A stretch of DNA of 64,000 bases from Pseudoips prasinana (Eukaryota; Arthropoda; Insecta; Lepidoptera; Nolidae): contig OX621241.1 of the NCBI GenBank assembly GCA_951640165.1, positions 1,436,001 through 1,500,000 of the forward strand. Direction: 5' to 3'. Shown piece after piece: positions 9,187-18,829 of this stretch. The notes under the pieces were generated by a model. The model was not told the DNA's origin, ran no database searches, and saw nothing but the letters and a program-made list of their open reading frames with translations. Each line of letters begins with the position of its first letter. Position 1 is the stretch's first letter. The position numbers and the translations under genes are program-made.

Positions 9187-9665
9187 TAAATGAATGAATG
9201 AAATATTTATTTGCAAAAATATAGGTACAGGGTTGTTAGGTACATTATAAACTTATCCAACTATATTTGACATAGATATATCGTGCAAAAATTTTAAACA
9301 ATTTCAACTATAATATAATAAATTAAAACAAATAAAATGTCAAACACAAAAAGACGATACAAAATAATAAAGTAAAAACATTAAAAGAGTATTAGATAAA
9401 AACATTACATTAAAAATAAACAGATTACAAGCACGTCAAATTTTAAAACCTATTTTTAAAAAATTCATCTGTTGAATAAAAACATCTGTCACTTAGTAAC
9501 CAATTGTACAGGGTTCTATTAAATTCCATGTCGTTTAGCTTTCTTACGCTTTCCGCAAGTTTGTTATATATTATTATGGCCATATTGTAACAATATTTAT
9601 CACTAAGCCTAAGTCTATTTCTTTTGCACAATTGGAGCAGTTTTATCCATTTCAAAAAGAGTAAT
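9187..9665 (-). mobile_element. LINE 3' end, 5'-truncated
   Basis: Read on the minus strand, an open frame at 9655-9443 encodes a 70-residue polymerase tail (NRLRLSDKYCYNMAIIIYNK, then F.RTLYNWLLSDRCFYSTDEF). A 3' UTR follows down to a TTCA tail (plus strand TGAATGAATGAAATA at 9187). It belongs to the same kind of LINE as the tails at 2484 and 7755, but it is not identical to them. Confidence 0.65.
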
Positions 9666-9774
9666 ATTTTTTCTCACAAATTTGCACATTTAAAAAATGT
9701 ATAAGGAGGCAAGCGTAAGCAGCTTTTCTTGAACAGATATTGGTCTGCATGAATCCGTCAACTTTAAATTGAAT

Positions 9775-9805
9775 ATCGACCTAATACAAAGTGTATTAGG
9801 TCGAT
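9775..9805. repeat. 13-bp perfect hairpin
   Basis: ATCGACCTAATAC at 9775-9787 is repeated inverted at 9793-9805 with a 5-nt loop AAAGT. Confidence 0.85.
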
Positions 9806-9855
9806 TTTGTGCTATAAACGCCCGTTGGGAATCAGTTGTAGTACAAGCTCTACTT

Positions 9856-10020
9856 AGTTTGCGGTCAGATGGCCGTGTGTAAATAATGTCCTAGGATATT
9901 ATTATTATTATAGGTGCACTCTGTTTTTCCCCACTCTAATAACTCGATAAATAAATATCTTGAAACAACTAACACACTGCCATCTGATTCCAAACTAGGC
10001 AGAGCCAACCAGACAACTGA
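9856..10020. mobile_element. Two SINE-B tail fragments, opposed
   Basis: 9856-9905 carries GTCAGATGGCCGTGTG and AATGTCCTAGGATATTATTA, the SINE-B tail on the plus strand. 9962-10020 carries CACACTGCCATCTGATTCCA, the same tail on the minus strand. Neither has a head. Confidence 0.6.
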
Positions 10021-10026
10021 TGAATA

Positions 10027-10287
10027 TCTATACATATAATAAAATCGTAGAAAAGTCAAAACTGTACATTGAATATTTTTTTGAAGGTTACTTAATGCGT
10101 GATGAAAAATATAGTTTATAGAATTTTTGTCTGTTTGTCTGTATGTATGTCCGGGGTAAACTCAAAAAGTACTGCATGGATTTACTTCAAATTTAGCATG
10201 AATTACTAATTACTAAGAGGTCGGGTCAACATATAGGCTACATATTATCACGCATTTAACACGGGTAAAACCGCGGGGCACAGCTAG
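10027..10287 (+). mobile_element. HEL, long form with deletion
   Basis: It begins TCTATACATATAATAAAATC after an A and ends CGGGGCACAGCTAG before a T. Part of the middle is missing compared with 30513-30817. Confidence 0.75.
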
Positions 10288-10330
10288 TACTAATATATTT
10301 CTAAATACATACTACGTATTTTATATTAAT

Positions 10331-10605
10331 TAAATAAAATAAAAATGTTTTTATTCACGTAGACTTTTAAAGAACGCTTGTAAATCGTCAGAACATGTTT
10401 GTAGTAATATAATTAAGTATAGGTACATAAATATTTATAGTTACATAGATATTTAGATACACGGATTGTATGAAAACATTAATAAAAAAATATAATAGTA
10501 ATGATATTTAGCAAGCTTGTATTAAGTTATTGTCAGAGATTATATTTAAGTTTAATTATCTAAATTTATAATTTTAGCTATATTTTACTACATATTAATG
10601 GCAAT
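10331..10605 (-). mobile_element. X element, minus strand
   Basis: The minus-strand 3' end lies at the left (GTTTTTATTCACGTAGAC next to an AATAAAATAAAA tail). The body holds CAGAACATGTTTGTAGTAAT and a GTTATTGTCA segment shared by all X copies. It is probably the 3' UTR of a LINE or a SINE depending on one; no coding part is seen. Confidence 0.65.
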
Positions 10606-10609
10606 ACAT

Positions 10610-11094
10610 CTGAATGGTTTTGTCTATTTCTTTTTTTTTTTTTTTGATTACTTTCAGCTAATACAATCAATAATCAAATATAAACATTAAAATAAAGCCA
10701 ATTACAATTTTCCACTGTTATGCAGTGTCTATCTAAACATAAGATAAAGTTAAGCATTGAAAAGACAGCATTAAGCCGCGTTGGAAAACAAAATTAAAAC
10801 ATAAAAAGGGACATTAATACAATTAAATTTAAGGCAAGAGAATATTATACATTTAAGCTGTTGGCATATGCCAACCTTATTTTTTTATTTAGCGATGTTC
10901 ATATCAAATAAATCAAGGTCAACCCTCCGACACTCCGCGTTAAACGAGCGACATACTCTTACAAGGTATGAGTTTTGTCTGTTATACAGTTCTTACGCTA
11001 GGTACATGGAGAGATAAAGGTACGAATTAAATATTATTATTATGACGGACCTTGTGTTTATAGCGACGACGACGACAAATAATAGTACTCATCG
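10610..11094. other. Unassigned AT-rich sequence
   Basis: No gene or family was recognised, apart from a short X-5'-like piece near 11040-11075 (TTATTATGACGGACCTTGTG). Confidence 0.35.
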
Positions 11095-11180
11095 CATAAA
11101 TATTTATCTTAGATGGGGATAAAACCCACGAACACTGGCTTAGGAGTCAGAGTCACTAACCACTACACTAACAAGCTAGG
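11095..11180 (-). mobile_element. SINE-C head, interrupted on its right by a retroposon
   Basis: The minus-strand tRNA-like head of SINE-C is visible (AGTCACTAACCACTACACTAA and a degraded B-box). The insertion at 11192 follows directly. Confidence 0.55.
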
Positions 11181-11191
11181 ACTATGATTTG

Positions 11192-11629
11192 GCGCCGATG
11201 AACCGAGCATTGACGCTAATGTCCGCTTCATCGGCGCCGGCGCTAGGATCTAATCCCAGCGCGAGAGAGTATGCGGCGTCCGGCTGGCTTCTCCCCGGCT
11301 AGGCGCCGCCCCTGGGATCGCTGGCGTTTGGAGGAAGGGCACTCCACTCGTCTTGTATAAGCGGTCCCGGGAACAGGTAACCTGCTGTAGCTCAGGTTGC
11401 CTAAACGCGCTTGTGCATGATGGGAAGGGGGGAGGCATTCGGGCCCCTCCCGTCCCCGGGGGAGAGTCTCTGACGCTCAGTGCACGGCGGGGGTACTGGC
11501 GAGATCGTTCACGAGTACCCAGAGCCCCCGCTAAAGGCACTGTGAGGCTGGCTACCGTGGTGGTTTTAGTGGGTCGGCCCTACACAACGTGCGAATGGCA
11601 TTTCCAACACGTTAAAAAAAAAAAAAAAA
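11192..11629 (+). mobile_element. GC-rich poly(A) retroposon with 11-bp target duplication
   Basis: The segment is strikingly GC-rich against its AT-rich surroundings, ends in 16 A (11614-11629), and is flanked by ACTATGATTTG at both 11181-11191 and 11632-11642. Target duplication and poly(A) show LINE-type insertion. The body is probably a 5'-truncated 3' UTR of a GC-rich LINE (R1-like), or a SINE. Overlapping frames on both strands (11250-11540 and 11353-11643) have no recognisable domain and are read as base-composition artefacts. Confidence 0.75.
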
Positions 11630-11889
11630 GTACTATGATTTGACACCTCCGGGGATAAAACGGCAGGTCTATGAGTTCTTGGAGATACGGGATACCCTTC
11701 ACTTAATTTCTAGTCTGGACTCCTACTGGATGTTCTTCTTGTCAGAAAAATCCCAAGTTTTGAACCGAAGACCTCTTTATACTTGATTCGCTGTAGATTA
11801 TTAGCTTCCAATGCGTTATGCTGAACTATTTCTGTTGTTGGTTTCTGACATCACGTATCTTAAGATTACATTTTTACATCTATAAATAA

Positions 11890-12128
11890 CTAGCGGCCCG
11901 GTACGTGCTTCGCTACGCTTTTAAGTATTAATAGTACAAATTGTTAGTATATCGGAGTATAGAAAGATGTTGATTTTACACTTTTTCAAGACTTTTTTTA
12001 AATTTTTTCTACTTACAAAACTTCGCTGGACTTCCACGAATAATTCAAGACCAAAATTAGCTAAATCGGTAAAGTCGTTGTTGAGTTATAACATTACAAC
12101 GAAAAGTGGCATTGATTTTTATAAGATA
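11890..12128 (-). mobile_element. Probable Helitron-like fragment of another subfamily
   Basis: On the minus strand it would end in CTAG before T (plus strand ACTAGCGGCCCGGTACG). The inner TTAGCTAAATCGGT resembles non-autonomous insect Helitron text. The 5' end is not defined. Confidence 0.35.
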
Positions 12129-12199
12129 ACCAGTTAAACATGAACATAAATTAACTTAAACTTTTCTTTATTAAAATGGTTAAAAGATAATTTTCTTGT

Positions 12200-12263
12200 T
12201 TTACTGGTTGCTTGGAAGAGATCGTTTTTAACGATAAGGTCGCCTATAACATTAACATTACTT
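12200..12263 (+). repeat. LINE 3' UTR fragment
   Basis: CTTGGAAGAGATCG and AACGATAAGGTCGCCTATA match the 3' UTR of the CR1/L2-like LINE (4047-4085). Confidence 0.45.
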
Positions 12264-12510
12264 TGACGGGCCCGTTGGCATCGTTGGTAAATGCTTGCCT
12301 TTCTCGCCGCAGGTCAAGGGTTTGATTCCCACCCAGGATAGATATTTGTGTGCATGAACATGTCTGATTATCTTGACCATGAACATATTTATGTGTGTAT
12401 TAATAATCTATATAAGTATGTATTCACAGCTATTTGGTTTCCATAGCTATGTTTATTGGATCAGATGGCCGTGTGTGAATAATGTCCCAGGATATTATAA
12501 TTATTATTAC
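12264..12510 (+). mobile_element. SINE-B copy
   Basis: It holds TGACGGGCCCGTTGGC, a mutated B-box GGGTTTGATTCCC, the body ATATTTGTGTGCATG, and a tail with GATCAGATGGCCGTGTG and ATGTCCCAGGATATTATAAT. Confidence 0.8.
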
Positions 12511-12582
12511 TGTTGTTTACTTTTCTGGATTATAAATTATTGGATGCAAAAAGGGTTTATTATAAAAAATTAAATTACTGCT

Positions 12583-12870
12583 TCGGTGGTCTTGCAGTAG
12601 CGTGTTCAATCACAGATAATTAGGTCTGGGTTCAAATCCCGGGTGGGGCTAAAAAGTGATTTAGATAATTTTCTGTTAAAATAATTTCTCAGTATCAGCC
12701 TGATCCCTGGAAGCTGGTGGTATCACAGCCTCGGAGAGTACGTTAAGCCGTCGGACCTGTACCTGACCTCTTTCCAGTCGTATCGCTATCTCATGGGATT
12801 ATGAGAAAGGATATTAGTGGATTCACTATATTCGCGCACATACTTGGCCGCTATAATGAGTATGAGTAGC
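12583..12870 (+). mobile_element. SINE-D copy
   Basis: The head is GTGGTCTTGCAGTAGCGTGT with B-box GGGTTCAAATCCC. The body has CTCGGAGAGTACGTTAAGCC (the core shared with the 5S-SINEs) and the tail CGCGCACATACTTGGCCGC. Confidence 0.75.
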
Positions 12871-13108
12871 AGGCTAGTAAATATAAAATATAAAATAATT
12901 TTTATTCACGTAGACTTTAAAAAAGCGCTGGTAAATAGTCAGAACATGTTCGTAGTAATATATAATTAATTTATAATTATTTCTAGGTACATATAGATAT
13001 TTAGGTACACGGATTGAAGGAAATAATTTACAATAAGATTTATTTTATAACAGTAACGATATTTAGCTAACTAAAATTAAGTTATTGTCAAGGATCATGT
13101 GTAGGTTT

Positions 13109-14765
13109 CATCATAATCATCATATCAGCTGAAAGACGTCCACTGCTGGACAAAGGCATCCCCCAAAGATCTCCACAATTGCCGGTCTTGCGCTATCCGC
13201 ATCTAGCGATTTCCAGCGACCCGCACAAGATCATCGGTCCATCTTGTAGGGGGCCCACGCTGCGTCTTCCGGTTCGTGGTCGCCACTCGAGAACCTTTCT
13301 GCCCCAGCGGCCGTCGGCTCTACGAGCTATGTGCCCTGCCCACTGCCACTTCAGGTTGGCAATTCTTACGGCTATGTCGGTTACTTTGGTTCGCCTGTGG
13401 ATCTCATCATTTCTGATTCGATCTCGCTGGGAAACTCCAAGCATAGCCCTTTCCATTGCTATTTGGGTGACCTTTAGCCGCCTGATAAGGCCCATAGTGA
13501 GCGACCACGTTCCGTAAGTCATCACTGGCAACACACACTGGTCGAAGACTTTCGACTTGAGACACTGCGGTATTTGGGACGAGAAGATATTACGTAGCTT
13601 CCCGATCGCTGCCCAGCCGAGTTGTATTCTACGATTGACCTCCTTCTCGAAGTTGGACCTACCTAGTTGGATGGTCTGTCCTAGGTAAATATAGTTCTCT
13701 ACAACTTCGAGTGCAGAGTCTCCAACCTTAACAAGAGTGGGTGCAACATGGATGTTCGACATGATTTTCGTCTTATCCATGTTCATTTTCAGACCTTCTT
13801 GTTGAGAGACTCTGCTGAGGCCATCGAGCATTGTACCGAGGTCGTCAAGGGTCTCAGCCATGACAACTATATCGTCGGCAAATCGAAGTTGGGTGATGTA
13901 CTCGCCATTGACATTGATGCCAAAGCCTTTCCAGTCCAGAAGCTTGAAGACATCTTCCAATGCAGCGGTGAACAGTTTCGGAGATATAACATCTCCCTGT
14001 CTCACACCTCGCTGCAAGTGGATAGGTTTCGAGTTCTGGTCCTGGAGTCGCACTGACATAGTGGCGTTTTCGTACAAACACTTTAACACCTCGATTTACC
14101 GGTAGTCGATTTGGCACCTTTGGAGAGACCTCAGTACGGCCCAAGTTTCGATCGAATCAAAGGCTTTCTCATAGTCCACAAACGCTAAGCATAATGGCTG
14201 GTTATACTCTTCGGTCTTCTGTATAATCTGCCGCAGCGTATGTATGTGGTCTATGGTACTAAAGCCTTTACGGAAACCGGCTTGTTCGGGAGGCTGGAAG
14301 TCGTCAAACCTGCGCGCGAGACGGTTCGTAACGACCCTCGAAAACAACTTGTAAACATGGCTCAGCAGAGTGATAGGTCTGTAATTCTTCAAGAGGGTTT
14401 TATCGCCCTTTTTGAGGAAGAGCACCACCACACCCCTGTGCCATGCTTGTGGCGTTTGACCTTCTAGTATGACGGAGTTAAATAACTTCTGAAGGGCCCG
14501 TAGGATTGGTGTACCACCCGCCTTCGGAAGCTCTGCGGTAACTCCATCATCACCAGGCGCCTTGTTGTTCTTAAGCTGTTCGAGAGTCATTCTAATCTCG
14601 CACAGGCTGACGTCCGGGATGTCGTCGGTGAAGTGTTGGGTTAGTCGTGCTCTGGGATCTGAGGCACAGCTATCGACAGGTGACTGGGTTTTCGTATACA
14701 GCTGTCCGTAGAACCTCTCGATCTCTCCCAGTAACTCAGGTCTAGACGTGACGATTCTGCCATCC
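13109..14765 (-). pseudogene. RTE reverse transcriptase, one stop plus a 3' frameshift
   Basis: On the minus strand from about 14765 the frame reads the pre-RT linker (LKTEDGRIV, ERFYGQLYT), then LKNNKAPGDDG, FLKKGDKTLLKNYRPIT, QAGFRKGFSTIDHI, FVDYEKAFDSIE (motif A), GVRQGDVISPKLF (motif B) and FADDIVVMAE (catalytic FADD). A single TAA at 14096-14098 interrupts the frame just before GVRQG. Near the C-terminus a frameshift around 13240 and a further TAG separate off the family's usual ending (LWRSLGDAF, then QQWTSF). The enzyme would normally copy its RNA by target-primed reverse transcription in the nucleus. This copy is inactive as it stands. Confidence 0.85.
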
Positions 14766-15185
14766 TCAGTCTTCAGCTTCGTCTGTTGGCTCTGTCCAAC
14801 AGACGATTTTCACTATGTTGTGGACGAGGGACTTGTGGACTATGAACCCAACACCACCTTGGGACAGTTGGTCGCCCTGCCGGAAATAGAGCAGATTCCC
14901 GGATTTCAGGATTATCGTGTCCTCTCCCTCTCTTCGGACTTCAGATAATCCTATTATGTCCCAATGTAACCTGCTCAATTCTTCCTCCAGTTCGATCATC
15001 TTCTCGTCGGTCCGCAGTGTGCGTGTGTTGTATGTTGCCAGGGCCAGAGGTCGTCGGTTTTGGTAACGCGGAACCTGCCGGGGATTCTTAGCACCCCCTG
15101 CCCTGCCGCAACCACGGCTGTTACCACGGCTGGGAATAGCAGGGCTGCCGGGAACTGGGGGCCGCGGTTTTGTTGTGTCCATCAT
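14766..15185 (-). pseudogene. RTE apurinic-type endonuclease, N-terminal remnant
   Basis: The frame gives a proline- and glycine-rich start, then LALATYNTRTLRTDEKM and HWDIIGLSEVRR (the N and E motifs of exonuclease-endonuclease-phosphatase domains) and GGVGFIVHKSLVHNIVKI. The domain stops there; the downstream D and H catalytic motifs are deleted. The reverse transcriptase continues in another frame. Confidence 0.8.
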
Positions 15186-15479
15186 TTGGGAGGATATGCC
15201 ATAATCGCCACGCTTGGCAGGCAGGTTGGCGATTGCAGTAGGATAGACATGGTATTCAGGTGAGCGCTGCTGCCCGTTCTCTGGTATATATTCCCTAGAA
15301 ACGACTTCTACGCCCCCCTCCCCACGGGATGAGAGGGGGTGGCGATATTCTCTAGGCCGTCACGTAATTATCTAAATTTAAAATTTTAGCTTTATTTTTA
15401 CTACATCTAGAGGTTAGTCACTGAAGAAGTTAGCTGCTATAGTTACAATTCGACCAGGAGTACTACTATTGTTATTATA

Positions 15480-15605
15480 TCATCATCATCATCATATCAG
15501 CCAACAACGAAGGTATCCCCCAAAGATCTCCACAAATTCCGGTCTTTCTCTACCCGCACCCAGCAGCTTCCAGCGACCCACACAACATCATCGGTTCATC
15601 TTGTC
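15480..15605 (-). mobile_element. RTE 3' end fragment
   Basis: The TCATCATCATCATATCAGCC tail and CCCCCAAAGATCTCCACAA match the inverted RTE 3' end at 13109-13230. It is cut at CATCGGTTCATCTTGTCT. Confidence 0.75.
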
Positions 15606-15848
15606 TATTATTATACGTCTGTTTAATATTATAAATTTGAATAAAACGAAAGAGGAGAAAACACTGCGAATTAGTGCTGGCGCTAAGACGGAAAAAATCG
15701 CCTGGAGGCATTGTTTCACTTACTAAAACAGGTGTCAATTCGAGTGGTTCCCGACAAACTGCTATGTAGTTTCGCAAAAATGTAAGGAGGTAAATATAAT
15801 TAATGTGTACTTCTTTCGGTAATAAAATAAAAATAGAAATAGTTTTTG

Positions 15849-15990
15849 CACAGACGCCAGCACATCAAGCTACCCCAATCTTTCAAATTTCCCCAATTGA
15901 AAGAGAACTTAATGCTTTTGTGATAAAGTTGAAAATCTATAAATGAAATTTGACAGATTGGGGTAGCTGGATGTGCTGGTGTCTGTACGT
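15849..15990. mobile_element. MITE-1 copy
   Basis: A short element with long terminal inverted repeats: CAGACGCCAGCACATCAAGC at the left and its complement, GTGCTGGTGTCTG, at the right. The centre carries TGATAAAGTTGAAAATCTAT. The family recurs at 38058-38203 and 51429-51553. No transposase is encoded. Confidence 0.8.
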
Positions 15991-16699
15991 AAATATAGTG
16001 GATTGGTTGTCTTCGACAAAGTACAAAGTGTAAGGAAGTGGCATATTACGTGAATTGTGATTTTCCTTGTTATTTCCAAAATTCCATAGAAGCCTCTAGT
16101 AAAGTCTTCACTACTTTACTGGGGTAGAACTTTGACTTGACTATGTCGGACTTTATTTGACTTTAACTTAATGTCGAAAACGCTGCATAATGTTGAATTC
16201 GAGTTGCCTACTTGACATATAAAATTGTTCATCATCCTAAAAGAATAAACTTTCTATGTCTGCTACATAGAAATTGCAACAAATAATACTCATCGCTAAG
16301 GTCGGTAATGGTTATGGCAATTGATCCTTAGAGCACATGTTTTTAGGGATTTTGATGCATCGATGTGGCAAGTTCTAGAGCTCACGATTCATAGGTCTAA
16401 TGAATAATCGAATATACGTTTCCGAGCAATCAATGTTTGATAAAACCTCTTTATATGTCAAGTAGTGAACTTGATTTTACAGATTACTTGACACTAGCAA
16501 ATACTCTAAACGAGTGAGTCCCAAACAATAATAAAAAACGTTGTGTTTGTAATGTAACACATCCATGAAACTACTTTATAATACCAAAATATTATTATAT
16601 AAGGTAATGATTAATGGTATGAAATCGTAACTTTGTGGGAGGGTAGTTGGCAACTAACGTATCAAACTAGCTCCCAAACTAGAAAGTGACCCAAACACC
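15991..16699. other. Unassigned sequence
   Basis: I see no gene and no known repeat here. Confidence 0.4.
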
Positions 16700-16935
16700 G
16701 AGCCACGGATATAAAGCCAAAGGATCGGCCTCGTCTTGAGGTTAGTGACCCTGCTACTAAGCTAGTTGTGGGTTCGATCCCTACCCGGGACAAATCTTTG
16801 CTAACCACGATTATTTGTTCTGTGCCTGGTTGTTTTGTTATTTATAATAATATGTATGTATTTAAAAGTATATTAATATATTTTATAAGTTGTCTAGTTA
16901 CCATAGTACAAGCTACGTCGAACAAAAATACATAC
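16700..16935 (+). mobile_element. SINE-C copy
   Basis: The head has GAGGTTAGTGACCCTGCTAC and B-box GGGTTCGATCCC, followed by GGACAAATC and GATTATTTGTTCTGTGCCTG, shared with the copy at 60645. Confidence 0.8.
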
Positions 16936-17024
16936 CAACAAGCTCTTAATTGCTGAAGTTAATACACAATAGATACACTTAAATTTCTTTTATAAGAAAC
17001 TTTCACGCTAAAAGTTAACATCTG

Positions 17025-17980
17025 AAGTTTTAACTTACCATCATTTATTTATATGAATAAAACATGAATATAAGGAACAAATTTTTAGGGTTCCATAGCC
17101 AAATGGCAAAAACGGAACCCTTATAGATTCGTCATGTCTGTCTGTCTGTCTGTATGTCACAGCCACTTTTTTCCGAAACTATAAGAGCTGTACTGTTGAA
17201 ACTTGGTAAGTAGATGTATTCGGTGAACCGCATTAAGATTTTTACACAAAAATAGAAAAAGAACTATAATTTTGGGGGTATACAGAGAACTGAAACTTCT
17301 GAACTTTAACTTACCATCATTTATTTATATGAATAAAACATGAATATAAAGGAACAAAGGAACAAATTTTTAGAGTTACGTAGGCAAATGGCAAAAAACG
17401 GAACCCTTATAGATTCGTCATGTCTGTCTGTCTGTCTGTCCGTTTGTATGTCACAGCCACTTTTTTCCGCAACTATAAGAGCTGTACTGTTGAAACTTCG
17501 TAAGTAGATGTATTCGGTGAACCGCATTAAGATTTTTACACAAAAATAGAAAAAGAACTTTAATTTTGGGGGTATATAGAGAACTGAAACTCAAAAATGT
17601 TTTTTTCGTCGTACCCATAGATGTGGGGTATCTATGGACAGGTCTTCAAAAATGATATTGAGGTTTTAATATATTTTTTTTCTAAACTGAATAGTTTGCG
17701 CGAGAGACACTTTCAAAGTGGCAAAATGAGTGTCCGCCCCCCCCCCCCCCCCCCTGTAACTTCTAAAACAAGAGAATGATAAAACTAAAAAAAATATATG
17801 ATGTACATTACCAAGCAAACTAACAACGAAAATTGGTTTGAACGAGATCTAGCGAGTATTTTTTTTAATACGTCATTAATCTTAAACCGCTGTTTGCTTT
17901 CATTTAATCAACAGAAATACTTGCTGCTACGGAACCCTTCATGGGCCATTCCGACTCGCAATTGGCCGGTTTTTTTTTTG
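17025..17980 (+). repeat. Dispersed repeat with inverted ends and a 276-bp tandem duplication
   Basis: The left end AGGGTTCCATAG (17087-17098) and the right end CTACGGAACCCT (about 17928) are inverted, like the termini of a DNA transposon. The first part, including AAACGGAACCCTTATAG and a TGTC microsatellite, is present twice, offset by 276 bp (start of homology 17040 and 17316). An 18-base C run lies at 17737-17754. I recognise it as a type common in lepidopteran DNA, but cannot name its class. Frames inside it are not called. Confidence 0.65.
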
Positions 17981-18154
17981 TATCAGCTCTCTGCAATTAC
18001 TTAAGATAAATAAACGATGATATTGGCAGGCCAAAACCGCCGGACATTTTATATTTAGTTTTCTCAGTAATAATTAGGTTTTAAGATAGATAAATGTTTT
18101 CATTTTCGCCGCTTCGTGTTCTCGGTTCGATGTCGGACAACAATTTTTGTGAAT

Positions 18155-18235
18155 TATAAATAGTTGTTCTGGGTCAGGATGTCATATGTGTCCGTATATC
18201 ATATTTTTGTAAACGCAACACAGGGATTAGAATAC
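18155..18235 (+). mobile_element. Possible SINE-E fragment
   Basis: GTGAATTATAAATAGTTGTTC and TGGGTCAGGATGT resemble the SINE-E body at 32285-32330. There is no head. Confidence 0.35.
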
Positions 18236-18682
18236 CTAGTGCAGCCTTTCAAAAAATGAAAAAAAAATAGCCAAGTTGGAGACACTTTCAATCATATTTT
18301 AAAAAATGATTCCTACTGAGTTTTCTGGCAGTGTTTCTCAGTAGCTGCAACGTCATGCACTGCACGGTAGGGTATAAAAATATGACGATTCCACATAAAT
18401 GTAATATTTTAACGGAATATATGACTTTTTGATTTGTTTTTTTGAACGAAAGTCTTCTATTATGTCTATGGCGTGTAGACCAAGGTATGTAACGTTCTAA
18501 ACCAGGAGCACCGATTCTATCTGCAAGTATTTCCGTCCAATGACCCAAACAAGTGAATTAGTGGAGTTGAACTCGTTAATCATTGGCGGATAGATGTTTT
18601 TGCTTCACAAACCCGACGAAATAGTTATCATGTTAGTTTATGCTTAGCCACGTAATGCGCCTGCGTAGTTAATTATAAAATA

Positions 18683-18825
18683 CTAGCTGTGCCCCGCGGT
18701 TTTATCCGCGTTAAAGTTTATAAATTATAGCCTATGTGTTAATCGAGGGTCTCAGCTAACTCCATACCAAATTTTATTCAAATCGCTCCAGCCGTTTAGA
18801 CGTGAAGAACATAGGTACACTAATT
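18683..18825 (-). mobile_element. HEL, short form, 5'-truncated
   Basis: On the minus strand it ends GGGGCACAGCTAG before T. The inner GCCGTTTAGACGTGAAGAA, seen inverted, matches 37872-38035. The TC start is missing. Confidence 0.65.
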
Positions 18826-18829
18826 TTTA

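Larger units (their letters stand above)
13109..15364 (-). mobile_element. RTE-type LINE, internally deleted
   Basis: This is a 2.25-kb RTE copy. It has a leader (15364-15186, with CTCATCCCGTGGGGAGG and GCCAAGCGTGGCGATTATG on the minus strand), the start of the endonuclease, the reverse transcriptase and a 3' tail of TGATGATTATGATGA type. Both ends are set by the interrupted X element. Part of the endonuclease and the linker to the RT are deleted (junction near 14790). The head and tail are those used by the short RTE derivatives. Confidence 0.85.
12888..15410 (-). mobile_element. X element split by the RTE insertion
   Basis: 12888-13108 is the 3' part of X on the minus strand, ending at GTTATTGTCA...GGTTT. 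The next X segment, AATTATCTAAATTTAAAATT and TTTTACTACAT, resumes at 15365-15410. The RTE at 13109-15364 therefore sits inside this copy and must be younger. Confidence 0.75.

Noticed and set aside
11250..11643. Two overlapping frames of 96 codons on opposite strands
   Set aside because: They lie in the GC-rich retroposon, where stop codons are rare by composition; neither has a domain.
13748..14467. Plus-strand frames over the RTE
   Set aside because: They are antisense shadows of the RTE polymerase, whose motifs fix the minus strand.
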